From Lentibacillus sp. CBA3610 (lineage in GTDB: Bacteria > Bacillota > Bacilli > Bacillales > Amphibacillaceae), in NCBI RefSeq assembly GCF_013373365.1, contig NZ_CP035925.1:3906001-3970000 (forward strand): a DNA stretch of 64,000 bases. Reading direction: 5' to 3'. A program made the position numbers and the translations under genes. Shown piece by piece: positions 28,684-38,443 of the stretch. The notes under the pieces were generated by a model, which had not been told where the DNA came from, made no database searches, and saw nothing but the letters and a program-made list of their open reading frames with translations. Within the stretch, counting starts at the first letter, position 1, and each line of letters starts with the position of its first letter.

Positions 28684-30219
28684 ATGGAACAGAATGAAAT
28701 GATTTTAGTATTGGATTTTGGGAGCCAGTATAACCAGCTGATCACCAGACGTATCAGGGAGCATGGTGTTTACAGCGAATTGCGTTCCCATCAAGTAACT
28801 GCTGAAACCCTCAGACAAATGAATCCAAAAGGTATCATCCTGTCAGGCGGTCCGCATAGTGTTTATGATGAGAACAGTTTTCGCTGCGACCCGGAGATTT
28901 TTAAATTGGGTATACCGGTATTGGGCATTTGTTACGGTATGCAGCTGATGGCACTGAACTTTGGCGGTGAGGTTGCCAAAACGGAAAACTGCGAATATGG
29001 CAAGGCGAACATAGAGTTGAATCAAAGCCCTGTTTTGTTCGGGGCTTCACCGGATGAGCAAACGGTTTGGATGAGCCATGGGGATAAAGTGATGAAAGCG
29101 CCGGATTCTTTTCAGATTGATGCGACAAGCGCTTCAACACCCATTGCAGCTATGAGCAGCCAGGAGCATCAATTGTATGGTGTGCAGTTTCATCCGGAAG
29201 TGCGTCATTCGGAATATGGCTGGCAGCTGTTGAAGAACTTTGTGTATGACGTGTGCGGGTGCCGGGGAGATTGGACGATTGAAAATTTTATCGACATGGA
29301 AGTTGCCAATATAAGGCAGAAAGTCGGCGATCGGAAAGTATTGTGCGCGCTCAGTGGCGGCGTCGATTCTTCAGTTGTAGCTGCTCTGATCCACAAAGCG
29401 ATTGGAAAACAGCTGACATGTATTTTCGTTGATCATGGTTTGCTGAGGAAAAATGAAGCGGAAGAGGTCACACAGACATTCGCGGAAGACTTTGACATGA
29501 ATTTCATTAACATTGATGCGGCTGACCGGTTTTTATCCAAATTAAAAGGAGTGGATGACCCGGAACAGAAGCGAAAAATCATCGGTAATGAATTTATTTA
29601 TGTCTTTGATGATGAAGCCGATAAATTAAAAGATATTGATTTTCTCGCACAGGGAACACTTTATACGGATGTTATCGAGAGTGGTACGGAAACCGCTCAG
29701 ACGATCAAGTCCCACCACAATGTCGGCGGGCTTCCGGAAGATATGCAATTTGAACTGATTGAACCGCTGAATGCTCTGTTTAAAGATGAAGTACGGGAGC
29801 TTGGCCTGCAGCTTGGTTTGCCGGAAAGTATTGTCTGGCGGCAGCCTTTCCCGGGGCCGGGGCTTGCGATTCGTGTCCTCGGGGAAGTGACAGAGGAAAA
29901 ACTGGCGATTGTTCGTGAATCGGATGCTATTCTGCGTGAGGAAATTACAGCTGCCGGTTTGGACCGGGATATCTGGCAATATTTCACCGTACTGCCTGAT
30001 ATCCGAAGTGTCGGTGTGATGGGAGATGCGCGGACATATGATTATACAATCGGCATCAGAGCCGTCACATCAGTTGATGGCATGACGTCCGATTGGGCGC
30101 GTATCCCATGGGATGTATTGGAAAAAATATCAACACGGATTGTCAATGATGTTGAGCATATCAACCGGGTCGTGTATGATGTCACCAGTAAACCACCGGC
30201 AACGATTGAGTGGGAATAA
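28684..30219 (+). CDS. guaA: GMP synthase (glutamine-hydrolysing)
   Basis: A 511-residue, full-length GuaA converting XMP, ATP and glutamine to GMP. The N-terminal class I glutamine amidotransferase domain has Cys83 in GICYGMQ and His170/Glu172 in HPEV. The ATP-pyrophosphatase domain has the P-loop SGGVDSS at 224-230, and the C-terminal dimerisation domain ends in [14 protein letters not shown] lies 8 bases before the ATG. It is preceded by a guanine riboswitch and followed directly by the PurR operator of pbuG, whose first box overlaps the guaA stop codon. Confidence 0.97.
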   Translation: MEQNEMILVLDFGSQYNQLITRRIREHGVYSELRSHQVTAETLRQMNPKGIILSGGPHSVYDENSFRCDPEIFKLGIPVLGICYGMQLMALNFGGEVAKTENCEYGKANIELNQSPVLFGASPDEQTVWMSHGDKVMKAPDSFQIDATSASTPIAAMSSQEHQLYGVQFHPEVRHSEYGWQLLKNFVYDVCGCRGDWTIENFIDMEVANIRQKVGDRKVLCALSGGVDSSVVAALIHKAIGKQLTCIFVDHGLLRKNEAEEVTQTFAEDFDMNFINIDAADRFLSKLKGVDDPEQKRKIIGNEFIYVFDDEADKLKDIDFLAQGTLYTDVIESGTETAQTIKSHHNVGGLPEDMQFELIEPLNALFKDEVRELGLQLGLPESIVWRQPFPGPGLAIRVLGEVTEEKLAIVRESDAILREEITAAGLDRDIWQYFTVLPDIRSVGVMGDARTYDYTIGIRAVTSVDGMTSDWARIPWDVLEKISTRIVNDVEHINRVVYDVTSKPPATIEWE

Positions 30220-30259
30220 CGAACATTAATCCAATGAAAAGTGTTAAATGTTCGATTTT
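30215..30259 (+). promoter_or_regulatory. PurR operator (two inverted PurBoxes) of pbuG
   Basis: AATAACGAACATT (30215-30227) and the inverted AATGTTCGATTTT (30247-30259) match the CGAAC-core PurBox pair known from the B. subtilis PurR regulon. The first box spans the guaA stop codon; the second lies just upstream of the -35 of pbuG. Confidence 0.75.
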
Positions 30260-30263
30260 CAGA

Positions 30264-30292
30264 TTGACGATATCGAATTTTTGTAGTAAGCT
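30264..30292 (+). promoter_or_regulatory. Probable sigma-A promoter of pbuG
   Basis: TTGACG (30264-30269), 17-base spacer, TAAGCT (30287-30292). Good -35, weak -10, as expected for a regulated promoter. Confidence 0.5.
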
Positions 30293-30309
30293 AAAACTAT
30301 AATTTTATA

Positions 30310-30380
30310 GTTGCGTATAGTTTGGGGAATATGGCCCAAGAGTCTCTACCGGACCACCGTAAATGGTCCGACTACGCAGG
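30310..30380 (+). promoter_or_regulatory. Guanine riboswitch upstream of pbuG
   Basis: P1 strands TTGCGTA (30311-30317) and TACGCA (30373-30378). Core ATATGGCCCAAGAGTCTCTACC, split here as ATATGGCCC and GTCTCTACC, then P3 GGACCACCGTAAATGGTCC and GACTACG. C at the position equivalent to C74 indicates guanine. Confidence 0.92.
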
Positions 30381-30441
30381 ATTGAGTCATCATGTTGAGT
30401 ATTGCGCTTCTGATTGCTTTTTCTTGCATTGTCTTGTATAG

Positions 30442-30470
30442 CACTCTTGCCCCCGGCAGGAGTGTTTTTT
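30442..30470 (+). terminator. Riboswitch-controlled terminator of the pbuG leader
   Basis: CACTCTTGCC / GGCAGGAGTG stem (one G-U pair), 3-base loop, followed by six T. Lies 61 bases after the aptamer. Confidence 0.85.
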
Positions 30471-30636
30471 AATAAGGTCAGAAAGTATAACATTTCAGAT
30501 GAAGACTTCAATCTTGAAATCGGCTGGTTCGTCGATTTCTTCCAATCTGACTTCCGGCCTCTGACCTCTGAAAGACGAGGCTGGGCCTGGTTTTTCTTAA
30601 ACACACATTTCCTTGAAAAAGTTGGGAGGAGAAATA

Positions 30637-31971
30637 TTGAAAAAATACTTTCGCTTTGAAGAATTGGGGACAAATTACAGACGTGAATTCATGGCGGGAA
30701 TGACAACATTTCTGGCCATGGCCTATATTTTATTTGTCAATCCGTCAACACTGGCACTGGTTGGTGTCGAGGAACTGCCAGAAGGTGTAACACGGATTGA
30801 TCAGGGTGCGGTCTTTACGGCTACAGCCATTGCAGCTGCCCTCGGTACACTAATCATGGGGGTGCTTGCAAAATATCCGATTGCTCTCGCTCCCGGGATG
30901 GGGCTGAATGCATTTTTCTCCTACACGGTTGTATTAGGATTTGGAATCCCATGGGAAACGGCGCTTGCCGGTGTTTTGGCTTCCGGACTCATTTTTATCG
31001 TTTTGACATTGACCGGCCTGCGTCAAAAAGTCATTGATGCCATTCCGCCCAATCTGAAATTGGCAGTCGGCGCCGGAATAGGTCTTTACATTGCCTTTAT
31101 CGGCTTTCAGAATGCCGGAATTATTGTTGGGGATGATGCGACACTTGTGGCACTGGGGGATTTAACCTCACCACCGGTTCTTCTGGCTGTATTTGGTATT
31201 GTGGTTTCGGTTATTTTACTAAGCCTGAATATTAAAGGCGGTATCTTTTACGGCATGATTATCACGGCGGTCGCCGGTATGTTAGTTGGGTTGATTGATC
31301 CGCCGTCCGGAATTGGCGGGATCGTCGGGGAGGTCCCCAGTGTAGCGCCGACGTTCGGGCAGGCAATTGCCCACTTTGGTGATATCTTTACGATTGAAAT
31401 GCTTGTTGTTATTTTGACGTTTTTATTTGTTGATTTCTTTGACACCGCCGGAACTCTTGTGGCAGTTGCCAATCAGGCAGGGCTCATGAAAAATAATAAA
31501 CTGCCGCGCGCTGGCAAAGCACTTTTTGCCGATTCTGCTGCAACAGTTGCCGGCTCAGTTATCGGGACATCAACGACGACATCTTATATCGAATCGACAG
31601 CAGGTGTTGGCGCGGGCGGCCGTACCGGGTTTGCGTCTGTTGTGACAGCGGGATTTTTCCTTTTGGCACTGTTTTTCTCGCCGCTGCTGAGCGTGGTGAC
31701 AGGTGAAGTGACCGCACCGGCGTTGATCATTGTTGGTGTCATGATGTCTTCCTCGTTAAAAGATATCGACTGGGATCAGTTTGAAATTGCTGTACCGGCA
31801 TTTTTGACGGTTGTTTCGATGCCTCTGGCGTACAGCATTGCAACGGGAATCGCCATTGGGTTTATCTTCTATCCGATTACGATGGTTCTGAAAGGCCGAA
31901 TCAAAGAGATTCATCCGGTTATGTATGGGCTATTTGTGATATTTATCCTGTATTTTATCTTTTTGAGTTAA
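30637..31971 (+). CDS. pbuG: Hypoxanthine/guanine permease (NCS2/AzgA family)
   Basis: A 444-residue membrane transporter of the AzgA-like branch, with about 12-14 membrane segments. Typical motifs are present: TTFLAMAYILFVNP near 20-35, ALAPGMGLNAFF near 85-95, and TSTTTSYIESTAGVGAGGRTG near 305-325. It imports hypoxanthine and guanine with protons. A TTG at 30637 is chosen because GGAGG lies 7 bases upstream; an earlier in-frame TTG (30613) precedes that site. Dual control by PurR boxes and a guanine riboswitch matches the B. subtilis gene. Confidence 0.92.
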   Translation: MKKYFRFEELGTNYRREFMAGMTTFLAMAYILFVNPSTLALVGVEELPEGVTRIDQGAVFTATAIAAALGTLIMGVLAKYPIALAPGMGLNAFFSYTVVLGFGIPWETALAGVLASGLIFIVLTLTGLRQKVIDAIPPNLKLAVGAGIGLYIAFIGFQNAGIIVGDDATLVALGDLTSPPVLLAVFGIVVSVILLSLNIKGGIFYGMIITAVAGMLVGLIDPPSGIGGIVGEVPSVAPTFGQAIAHFGDIFTIEMLVVILTFLFVDFFDTAGTLVAVANQAGLMKNNKLPRAGKALFADSAATVAGSVIGTSTTTSYIESTAGVGAGGRTGFASVVTAGFFLLALFFSPLLSVVTGEVTAPALIIVGVMMSSSLKDIDWDQFEIAVPAFLTVVSMPLAYSIATGIAIGFIFYPITMVLKGRIKEIHPVMYGLFVIFILYFIFLS

Positions 31972-31992
31972 TTGAGCTAGGGGTTGATCCCC

Positions 31993-32023
31993 AAGCGGAA
32001 CCATCCTGGTGGTTCCGCTTTTT
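31993..32023 (+). terminator. Rho-independent terminator after pbuG
   Basis: AAGCGGAACCA / TGGTTCCGCTT perfect 11-bp stem, 6-base loop, ending in a run of five T. Confidence 0.9.
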
Positions 32024-32039
32024 AACGTTGGTGTGCCTG

Positions 32040-32240
32040 ATTTCTGATTATATATGTGTGGTACACGGTGAGGAATATGGCTCCTGCAGCTGCAGAGGCG
32101 CCTAGCACAGCATATAATGTTCCACCGCCATATGAATCAATCAGCGCGGGTATCAGCAGAAGAGACAAATTATCGAACATGAATCAGCAGAAGACCGGTA
32201 AAATCAGCAAAAAGGGAAGAGCAGTCAATGCTGACCTGAC
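32040..32240 (-). pseudogene. Possible remnant of a membrane protein gene
   Basis: The minus strand reads SALTALPFLLILPVFC, stop, then FMFDNLSLLLIPALIDSYGG and GTLYAVLGASAAAGAIFLTV with a cytoplasmic-like end YHTYIIRNQ. The hydrophobic pattern looks like the last membrane segments of a transporter, but there is an internal stop and no start. The plus-strand frame over the same bases is less protein-like. Confidence 0.35.
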
Positions 32241-32259
32241 ATAAAAGAAGGAGCGACTA

Positions 32260-32796
32260 TTACGCCTGCTCCCCCCATATATTCGCTATAAATTCATCAC
32301 GGCCGGATTCCGCCCGGTCCTGCCGATAATGTTCCTCATTCTTTTTATAGTAATCCTGATGGTACGCTTCAGCCGAATAAAACACCCGTGCCGGCAAAAT
32401 TTTCGTAACGATCGGACCCTTGAATTTTCCGCTCTCGGCAATCGATTCCCGGGATTTTTCGGCAAGCTCTTTCTGTTCATCATCATGATAAAAAATGGCT
32501 GTCCGATATGAATCGCCGCGATCATGAAACTGGCCGCCATCATCCGTTGGGTCAATTTGCCGCCAGTAAATATCCAAAATTTCCTTATATGACATAACAT
32601 CAGGGTCATAAGTGATTTCGACCGCTTCATAATGGCCTGTTGTACCACTTTTCACGTCCTCATAAGTCGGATTGGCAGTATGGCCGCCAGTGTAGCCTGA
32701 TAAAACACCGTGGATTCCGTCCCATTGATCGAACGGTTTAACCATACACCAGAAACAGCCCCCGGCAAACGTGGCTTTTTTCAATTTGTCTGTCAT
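32260..32796 (-). CDS. msrA: Peptide-methionine (S)-S-oxide reductase MsrA
   Basis: A 178-residue MsrA. The catalytic motif GGCFWC places the nucleophilic Cys at 14 and a second Cys at 17. Family segments [15 protein letters not shown] and YHQDYYKKN are present. It repairs oxidised methionine (S epimer) in the cytoplasm using thioredoxin. GGAGG lies 7 bases before the ATG. No MsrB is fused or adjacent. Confidence 0.95.
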   Translation of the reverse strand: MTDKLKKATFAGGCFWCMVKPFDQWDGIHGVLSGYTGGHTANPTYEDVKSGTTGHYEAVEITYDPDVMSYKEILDIYWRQIDPTDDGGQFHDRGDSYRTAIFYHDDEQKELAEKSRESIAESGKFKGPIVTKILPARVFYSAEAYHQDYYKKNEEHYRQDRAESGRDEFIANIWGEQA

Positions 32797-32994
32797 GTTT
32801 GTTCCTCCAACTGTCGTGGGTTATTCATTTACTATAACATAATTAAAGTTGGATAAGGTAATAGAAATATTTAGTTAATTTTGCGCGTACGTCGCAGCAA
32901 TTTAACCGCTGTTTATCAAAAAATTTCCGGGGACGTTCATGTCGTTTTTGTTTTTCATTCAATAAAGATACAATAACAATAGGAGGCGTGTTCA

Positions 32995-33711
32995 ATGACT
33001 AAACCAATTGTAAATAAAATCCTGACGGGAAAAGTGAAACGTATGGGCAGTCCGGATGCTGAAGACCGGATGGATCGTCCGTGGGAAAGCGGTATTTTCA
33101 AAAACGTGGCAGACGGCAAGCGGTGGGTTGGGCCCGAGGGGTTTACCGATGACGAAGTAGCCGATAAGAAAAGTCATGGTGGCCCGGAAAAAGCCCTTTT
33201 CGCCTATCCGTCGAAACATTATGCCTATTGGCGTGAGGATCAGCAAATTGAGGATATGGGCACAGGCGCATTTGGAGAAAATCTGGCGATGGCCCATGTC
33301 GACGAATCAACGGTTTGCATTGGTGATAGATATCGGTTCGGCGACAGTATCATCCAGGTGTCCCAACCCAGGAGACCATGCTGGAAGCCTGCTCGCCGCT
33401 TTCGGGTGATGGATTTAGCCTTAAGGATTCAAAATAGCGGACGAACAGGCTGGTATTATCGTGTGCTGCAGGAAGGTTATGCCAAGGCGGGCATGGAGAT
33501 GGAGCTAATGGAACGTCCGTATCCTGAATGGACAATTGCCGCCTGTAATGAGGTCATGTATGTGAAAAAACGCGATCTTCAACTGGCTGAGCAACTGGCA
33601 TCGTGTGAACTGCTTGCGCCTAACTGGAAAAGAACATTGAATAAGCGCCTGCAAGGTAAACAGTCGTCAGACGAGAAACGTGTATATGGACCGAATAAGA
33701 CTGAAACTTAA
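32995..33711 (+). CDS. MOSC domain protein (YiiM-like)
   Basis: A 238-residue MOSC protein of the YiiM type. The MOSC core runs to about residue 165, with the conserved Cys129 in QPRRPCWKP that can bind a molybdenum cofactor ligand, preceded by GAFGENLA near 91-98. A 3-alpha type C-terminal extension follows. E. coli YiiM detoxifies N-hydroxylated bases; the same role is inferred. Ribosome binding site GGAGGCG. The 3' end overlaps the convergent Hsp20-like gene by 4 bases. Confidence 0.85.
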   Translation: MTKPIVNKILTGKVKRMGSPDAEDRMDRPWESGIFKNVADGKRWVGPEGFTDDEVADKKSHGGPEKALFAYPSKHYAYWREDQQIEDMGTGAFGENLAMAHVDESTVCIGDRYRFGDSIIQVSQPRRPCWKPARRFRVMDLALRIQNSGRTGWYYRVLQEGYAKAGMEMELMERPYPEWTIAACNEVMYVKKRDLQLAEQLASCELLAPNWKRTLNKRLQGKQSSDEKRVYGPNKTET

Positions 33712-34136
33712 TCCGTCAATTGGACATTCACTTTACTGCGGCTGTTTTCGTCCGATATGAGTCTGTGCAGATGAATCACCACTAAGCCATTCTGATAGGT
33801 TGCATTTATTTTGTCTCGTCGGACGGGGTACGGCAAAGCAATGTTTCGTTCAAAGACACCCTGCAGGATTTCTTCTTTGACGACAGTACCCCCTGTATAG
33901 GCAATGTCAATGACGCCTTTCAGTTCAAGTGTTGCGTGATCCACATAAATATCAACTTTATTAAGATCGGTCAATCCGGGAATACTGGCAATACATATCA
34001 GCTCATGATCGTATTGGTAAATATTGATTTGTGGAATCGTTGGTTTTATGATATTTTCAAATTCGTTCCAGAAATTATCACCAAAAAATTGATCCATATT
34101 TTTTCGCCAGTCAGACATTTGTTGAAAAGGATCCAT
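33708..34136 (-). CDS. Hsp20/alpha-crystallin-like small heat shock protein
   Basis: A 142-residue protein with an alpha-crystallin domain from about residue 40 (INIYQYDHELICIASIPGL) to the end, including the beta strands TLELKGV and the conserved NGLVVIHL segment. The N-terminal DPFQQMSDWRKNMDQFFG is typical of Bacillus Hsp20/CotM-YocM-like proteins. The ATG at 34136 follows GGGAGGTGTGA; upstream frame extension is not needed. It could be a cytoplasmic chaperone or a spore-associated Hsp20 protein. Confidence 0.8.
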   Translation of the reverse strand: MDPFQQMSDWRKNMDQFFGDNFWNEFENIIKPTIPQINIYQYDHELICIASIPGLTDLNKVDIYVDHATLELKGVIDIAYTGGTVVKEEILQGVFERNIALPYPVRRDKINATYQNGLVVIHLHRLISDENSRSKVNVQLTD

Positions 34137-34249
34137 GCTGATCACACCTCCCATCCGGCAATAGTCTTTAATAATATATGCATTGGCGGTACGTTGGGTG
34201 AATATCATGGTTTTACGAAGATAATTGGCTGAATCGGCAGGAGGGACCC

Positions 34250-34876
34250 TTGTTGCTTAGTAATGCATTTGTGATGGTAGCTATTATATTAATCGTTAAT
34301 ATTGTTTATGTCTCCCTTTCCACCATGCGTATGATCCTGACGTTAAAAGGGCGGCGCTATATGGCGGCGTTTGTCAGTATGTTTGAAGTTATTATGTATG
34401 TCCTGGGTCTTGGTCTTGTACTGGATAATTTAAACGAGATCCAGAATATTCTTGCCTATGCAATCGGTTTTGGAATCGGTGTTGTCGTCGGTACGAAAAT
34501 TGAAGAAAAACTGGCATTAGGCTATATAACCGTCAATGTCATATCATCCAATCCCAATATTGACTTTACCCGGCAGCTGCGGGATAAAGGCTACGGTGTA
34601 ACAAGCTGGTTTGCTTATGGGATGGAAGGTGACCGGCTTGCCATGCAGATTCTGACCCCGAGAAAATATGAACTGACACTTTATGAGACGATCAAGGCTA
34701 TTGATCCGAAAGCATTTATTATCTCCTATGAGCCGAAACAGATCCATGGCGGTTTCTGGGTGAAACAAGTGCGGAAAGGCCGGTTATTCAATAATCGCAA
34801 TAAGGTGAGCGAGGGCGGGACACCGTCAGCCACGCAAAGGTCGATAGCGAGACCAGGGAACAACCGAAAATTGTAA
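34250..34876 (+). CDS. yebE: DUF2179/DUF5698 membrane protein (YebE)
   Basis: A 208-residue protein. Three N-terminal membrane segments (about 3-24, 38-57, 63-83) contain [17 protein letters not shown]. The soluble DUF2179 domain (from about 95) has [13 protein letters not shown] and PRKYE, then a basic tail. A homologue, yebE, lies between pbuG and purE in B. subtilis, which supports the name. TTG start with AGGAGGG just upstream (the second TTG at 34253 is equally possible). Function unknown. Confidence 0.85.
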   Translation: MLLSNAFVMVAIILIVNIVYVSLSTMRMILTLKGRRYMAAFVSMFEVIMYVLGLGLVLDNLNEIQNILAYAIGFGIGVVVGTKIEEKLALGYITVNVISSNPNIDFTRQLRDKGYGVTSWFAYGMEGDRLAMQILTPRKYELTLYETIKAIDPKAFIISYEPKQIHGGFWVKQVRKGRLFNNRNKVSEGGTPSATQRSIARPGNNRKL

Positions 34877-34904
34877 GGAACTTGACATGCTATAATCCAA
34901 AAAA

Positions 34905-34935
34905 AACAACACCTCACTTTTTATGGGGTGTTGTT
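34905..34935 (-). terminator. Terminator between yebE and a convergent small gene
   Basis: AACAACACCTCA pairs with TGGGGTGTTGTT (one mismatch). On the minus strand it is followed by a run of eight or more T, so it should end the 34938-35123 transcript; it can also act on yebE. Confidence 0.75.
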
Positions 34936-34937
34936 GG

Positions 34938-35123
34938 TCAGGTTAAGCGTATTGTGCTATTTTCGAATATTTCTTTTGCCCAATACTCAGGTTGATAGTG
35001 ACATGTTTCATTTGGGAATTCGGCAATCAGTTTTTGAAAGCCGTATTTTTTGATTAATGCCTTGGCAGCCTGCTCATCAATATTATCCAGGGAAGATTTC
35101 ACATTTTTAATTAGCAGTGGCAT
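34938..35123 (-). CDS. Hypothetical 61-residue protein
   Basis: A short soluble protein (MPLLIKNVKSSLDNIDEQAA start; later HYQPEYWAKEIFENS). GGGGAG lies 5 bases before the ATG, and a good terminator follows, so it is probably expressed. I recognise no family; the helical, charged composition gives no functional clue. It occupies the place where other Bacillus genomes have yebG-type small genes, but shows no NETI motif. Confidence 0.55.
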   Translation of the reverse strand: MPLLIKNVKSSLDNIDEQAAKALIKKYGFQKLIAEFPNETCHYQPEYWAKEIFENSTIRLT

Positions 35124-35175
35124 GTTACTCCCCAAATCACTGATGGAGTATATTTAGGTGTGTGAATGAATGATT

Positions 35176-35219
35176 AAAACCGAATATTAAACATAAATGT
35201 AATTTAATTGTTCGATTTT
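35176..35219 (+). promoter_or_regulatory. PurR operator (two inverted PurBoxes) of the pur operon
   Basis: AAAACCGAATATT (35176-35188) and the inverted AATTGTTCGATTTT (35206-35219), directly upstream of the purE -35. Same arrangement as the B. subtilis pur operator. Confidence 0.75.
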
Positions 35220-35221
35220 CA

Positions 35222-35250
35222 TTGACCAGTCAACGTAAATCTGCTATGAT
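35222..35250 (+). promoter_or_regulatory. Sigma-A promoter of the pur operon
   Basis: TTGACC (35222-35227), 17-base spacer, TATGAT (35245-35250). Confidence 0.85.
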
Positions 35251-35272
35251 TTAACTACCAAATAAATACGCT

Positions 35273-35340
35273 GCCTCATATATTTTCGGGGATATGGCCT
35301 GAAAGTTTCTACCCGGCACCGTAAATGCCGGACTATGAGG
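35273..35340 (+). promoter_or_regulatory. Guanine riboswitch upstream of purE
   Basis: P1 strands CCTCATA and TATGAGG, core GATATGGCCTGAAAGTTTCT, then P3 CCGGCACCGTAAATGCCGG and GACTATG with the guanine-specifying C. Confidence 0.95.
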
Positions 35341-35431
35341 GAGGATGGGACGTAATCGAAATACGTCTGTTTAATTGCACTGCATGTATTCCGGCGTCGG
35401 TTTTTAGCCGGGAATACTGATATGGTCAGGC

Positions 35432-35490
35432 TAAGTCTATCATCTTCTCTCATAGATATGGAGGAGACGGATAGACTTATTTATTTTAAT
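35432..35490 (+). terminator. Leader terminator of the pur operon
   Basis: TAAGTCTATC (35432-35441) and GATAGACTTA (35470-35479) form a perfect 10-bp base, with further pairing of CTTCTCTC and GAGGAGA inside, followed by a T-rich TTTATTTTAAT. A second hairpin at about 35385-35417 (TATTCCGGC / GCCGGGAATA) may be part of the switch. Confidence 0.65.
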
Positions 35491-35536
35491 GAAAAAATAA
35501 CAGGGTTTAATATTCAGTCATGGAAAGAGGGATAGG

Positions 35537-36028
35537 ATGGCATGCGTTGGCGTTATTATGGGCAGCATCTCGGATTGGGAAACGATGAAACATACATGCA
35601 GCACATTGGATGAATTACACATCCCTTATGAAAAAGAAGTGATTTCCGCGCACCGGACACCTGATGATATGTTCACATACGCAAAAGAGGCAAGAAAGAA
35701 GGGGCTGAATGTGATTATCGCGGGGGCAGGCGGAGCGGCGCATTTGCCCGGGATGATCGCAGCACAGACGACACTGCCGGTTATCGGGGTGCCGGTTCAG
35801 TCAAAAACACTGAACGGACTCGATTCTTTACTTTCAATCGTGCAAATGCCCGGCGGTGTGCCAACTGCAACGGTGGCAATTGGAAGATCAGGTGCAAAAA
35901 ACGCCGGACTTCTCGCTGCTCAGATAATTGGGGCATTCAACGATGAGGTTACTGATAGATTGGAAGATTACCGTGAAAACATGAAACAATCGGTGAATGA
36001 AATGAGGGATGAACTTGCAGACCAATAA
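35537..36028 (+). CDS. purE: N5-carboxyaminoimidazole ribonucleotide mutase
   Basis: A 163-residue class I Pur[10 protein letters not shown] at about 9-17 and SAHRTPD near 38-44 form the active site. It converts N5-CAIR made by PurK into CAIR. First gene of a twelve-gene operon. AGAGGG lies upstream of the ATG. Overlaps purK by 20 bases. Confidence 0.97.
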   Translation: MACVGVIMGSISDWETMKHTCSTLDELHIPYEKEVISAHRTPDDMFTYAKEARKKGLNVIIAGAGGAAHLPGMIAAQTTLPVIGVPVQSKTLNGLDSLLSIVQMPGGVPTATVAIGRSGAKNAGLLAAQIIGAFNDEVTDRLEDYRENMKQSVNEMRDELADQ

Positions 36029-37145
36029 GGTAATACTTCCCATGAAAACCATCGGCATTATCGGCGGTGGCCAGCTTGGGCGGATGATGGCTATCGCGGC
36101 AAAATATATGGGCTATCAGGTGGCGGTCCTCGACCCGACGCCAAACTGCCCGGCCGCACAGGTTGCTGATTGCCAGATCACGGCAGCTTATGACGATATG
36201 GGCGGCATACAGAAACTGACTGACATCAGTGATGTGGTCACATATGAATTTGAAAATGTTGATCTTAATGCAGCTGCTTATATTGAACAAACAGGTAAAC
36301 TTCCCCAGGGTACATATGCATTGGAAATCACTCAGAACCGGGAAAAAGAAAAGTCGATAATGCGTGAAGCGGATCTGCCTGTACCTGCCAATAAGGTTGT
36401 CAGGGACAGTGAAATGTGTAAAAGGACTCTGGAAAATATATCCTTACCGGCCGTGATTAAAACGATTAGAGGGGGATACGATGGCAAAGGTCAGCTCAAG
36501 ATAAACACGAATGATGACATCAAAGCGGCATGTGAATTTTCCGATCAGCATGACATATGCATTATCGAACAATGGATTCCTTTTGATAAGGAAATATCTG
36601 TTGTATTTACGCGCGGACAATCAGGTGAGATTATGTTTTTCCCGATTTCCGAAAACGAGCATAAGGATCATATTTTATATAAAACAACAGTCCCTGCGTC
36701 CATTAGTGCCGCGGTACAGCAAAAAGCGCTTGATGCAGCAGGGAAACTTGCCGGAAAAATGAATATCACCGGAACGTTTGCGATTGAAATGTTCGTCAAG
36801 GGTGACGCTATTTATCTGAACGAAATGGCGCCAAGGCCGCATAACTCCGGGCATTATACAATTGAGGCTTGCACAATATCGCAATTTGAGCAGCACATCC
36901 GGGCCATTTGCGGGCTGCCGCTGATGCCAATCGAACGCTTGCGGCCTGCTGTCATGGTCAATATTCTTGGTAACGATGTGGAAACGGCCTTGAATGTGCT
37001 TCCGGACATGCGGCATGGTTTCCTGCACTTATACGGCAAAGAAGCAGTCAAACCTAAACGGAAAATGGGGCATATGACCTTTATCGCGGATACATTGGAT
37101 GAAGCAAAACAACAACTGGCAGTATACGAGGAGGCAAAGCAATGA
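36009..37145 (+). CDS. purK: 5-(carboxyamino)imidazole ribonucleotide synthase
   Basis: A 378-residue ATP-grasp enzyme that carboxylates AIR with bicarbonate and ATP. N-terminal [14 protein letters not shown], central [10 protein letters not shown], and [16 protein letters not shown] in the metal-binding part. The ATG at 36009 (20-base overlap with purE, GGTGA upstream) gives an N-terminal stretch aligning with B. subtilis PurK, which also has about ten residues before IGIIGGG; ATG 36042 is an alternative without a good site. Confidence 0.95.
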   Translation: MNLQTNKVILPMKTIGIIGGGQLGRMMAIAAKYMGYQVAVLDPTPNCPAAQVADCQITAAYDDMGGIQKLTDISDVVTYEFENVDLNAAAYIEQTGKLPQGTYALEITQNREKEKSIMREADLPVPANKVVRDSEMCKRTLENISLPAVIKTIRGGYDGKGQLKINTNDDIKAACEFSDQHDICIIEQWIPFDKEISVVFTRGQSGEIMFFPISENEHKDHILYKTTVPASISAAVQQKALDAAGKLAGKMNITGTFAIEMFVKGDAIYLNEMAPRPHNSGHYTIEACTISQFEQHIRAICGLPLMPIERLRPAVMVNILGNDVETALNVLPDMRHGFLHLYGKEAVKPKRKMGHMTFIADTLDEAKQQLAVYEEAKQ

Positions 37146-38443
37146 TTGAACGCTATACCCGGGAAGAGATGGGCGCGATTTGGAGCGAGGAAAACAAATA
37201 CAATGCATGGCTGGAGGTCGAAATTCTCGCATGTGAAGCATGGCGTGAATTGGGAACTATTCCGGCTGAAGATGTGGAAAAAATTCGCCGGAACGCTTCT
37301 TTTGACGTTGAGCGGATTCAGGAAATCGAGCAGGAAACACGCCATGATGTGGTCGCTTTTACCCGCGCGGTTTCCGAAACGCTGGGAGATGAGCGCAAAT
37401 GGGTCCATTACGGTCTCACGTCCACAGATGTCGTTGACACCGCGCAATCCTATTTGCTGAAGCAGGCGAATGACATTATCCGTAAAGATCTGCACAATTT
37501 TATCGATGTCCTGAAAAATAAAGCCATTGAACATAAACATACCGTTATGATGGGGCGCACCCATGGCGTTCATGCCGAGCCGACAACGTTCGGGTTGAAA
37601 ATGGCGCTCTGGTATGAAGAAATGAAACGCCATCTGGAACGCTTTGAACTCGCGGCAAACAATATCGAGTTTGGTAAACTGTCAGGCGCAGTCGGCACTT
37701 ATGCGAATATCGACCCGTTCGTTGAGCAGCACGTGTGTAAACAGCTCGGCCTGACACCTGCACCAGTATCGACCCAGACATTACAGCGCGACCGTCATGC
37801 TGCCTATATCTCCAGCCTGTCGCTGATCGCAACGTCGATTGAAAAGTTTGCCACTGAAATCCGCGGCCTGCAAAAAACGGAGACACGTGAGGTAGAGGAA
37901 TTTTTTGCAAAAGGGCAAAAAGGTTCATCAGCCATGCCGCACAAACGCAACCCGATCGGATCGGAAAACATGACCGGCATTGCGCGTGTTCTTAGGGGGC
38001 ATATGGTGACAGCGTACGAAAATGTCTCACTCTGGCATGAACGGGATATCTCCCATTCATCGGCGGAACGGATTATTTTGCCTGATTCAACAATTGCACT
38101 GAACTACATGCTGAACCGTTTTTCCGGTATCGTCCGCAAACTGACCGTATTCCCGGAAAATATGAAACGGAACATTGATAAAACACATGGCGTTATTTTC
38201 TCCCAGCGCGTCCTGCTCGCACTTGTTGACAAGGGCATGAGCCGGGAAGAGGCCTATGATCTGGTACAGCCCAAAGCAATGCAGGCATGGGAGAGTGGAA
38301 CGCATTTTAAAGCGCTGGTGGAGGGAGATGAACAGGTTAATGCAAAGCTGACACAGGATGAGATTGACGATTGTTTTGATTATACGTACCACCTGAAAAA
38401 TGTGGATGCCATATTCAATCGAATCGGACTTGAGGTGGAATAA
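37142..38443 (+). CDS. purB: Adenylosuccinate lyase
   Basis: A 433-residue fumarase/aspartase superfamily lyase that releases fumarate from SAICAR and from adenylosuccinate. The signature [11 protein letters not shown] lies near 262-272, with the flexible catalytic loop Ser. Catalytic His in [12 protein letters not shown]. It overlaps purK by 4 bases (ATGA) and touches purC by 1 base (TAATG). Confidence 0.97.
   Translation: MIERYTREEMGAIWSEENKYNAWLEVEILACEAWRELGTIPAEDVEKIRRNASFDVERIQEIEQETRHDVVAFTRAVSETLGDERKWVHYGLTSTDVVDTAQSYLLKQANDIIRKDLHNFIDVLKNKAIEHKHTVMMGRTHGVHAEPTTFGLKMALWYEEMKRHLERFELAANNIEFGKLSGAVGTYANIDPFVEQHVCKQLGLTPAPVSTQTLQRDRHAAYISSLSLIATSIEKFATEIRGLQKTETREVEEFFAKGQKGSSAMPHKRNPIGSENMTGIARVLRGHMVTAYENVSLWHERDISHSSAERIILPDSTIALNYMLNRFSGIVRKLTVFPENMKRNIDKTHGVIFSQRVLLALVDKGMSREEAYDLVQPKAMQAWESGTHFKALVEGDEQVNAKLTQDEIDDCFDYTYHLKNVDAIFNRIGLEVE

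Noticed and set aside
34881..34895. TTGACA and TATAAT close together after yebE
   Set aside because: Only three bases separate them, so they cannot form a sigma-A promoter.
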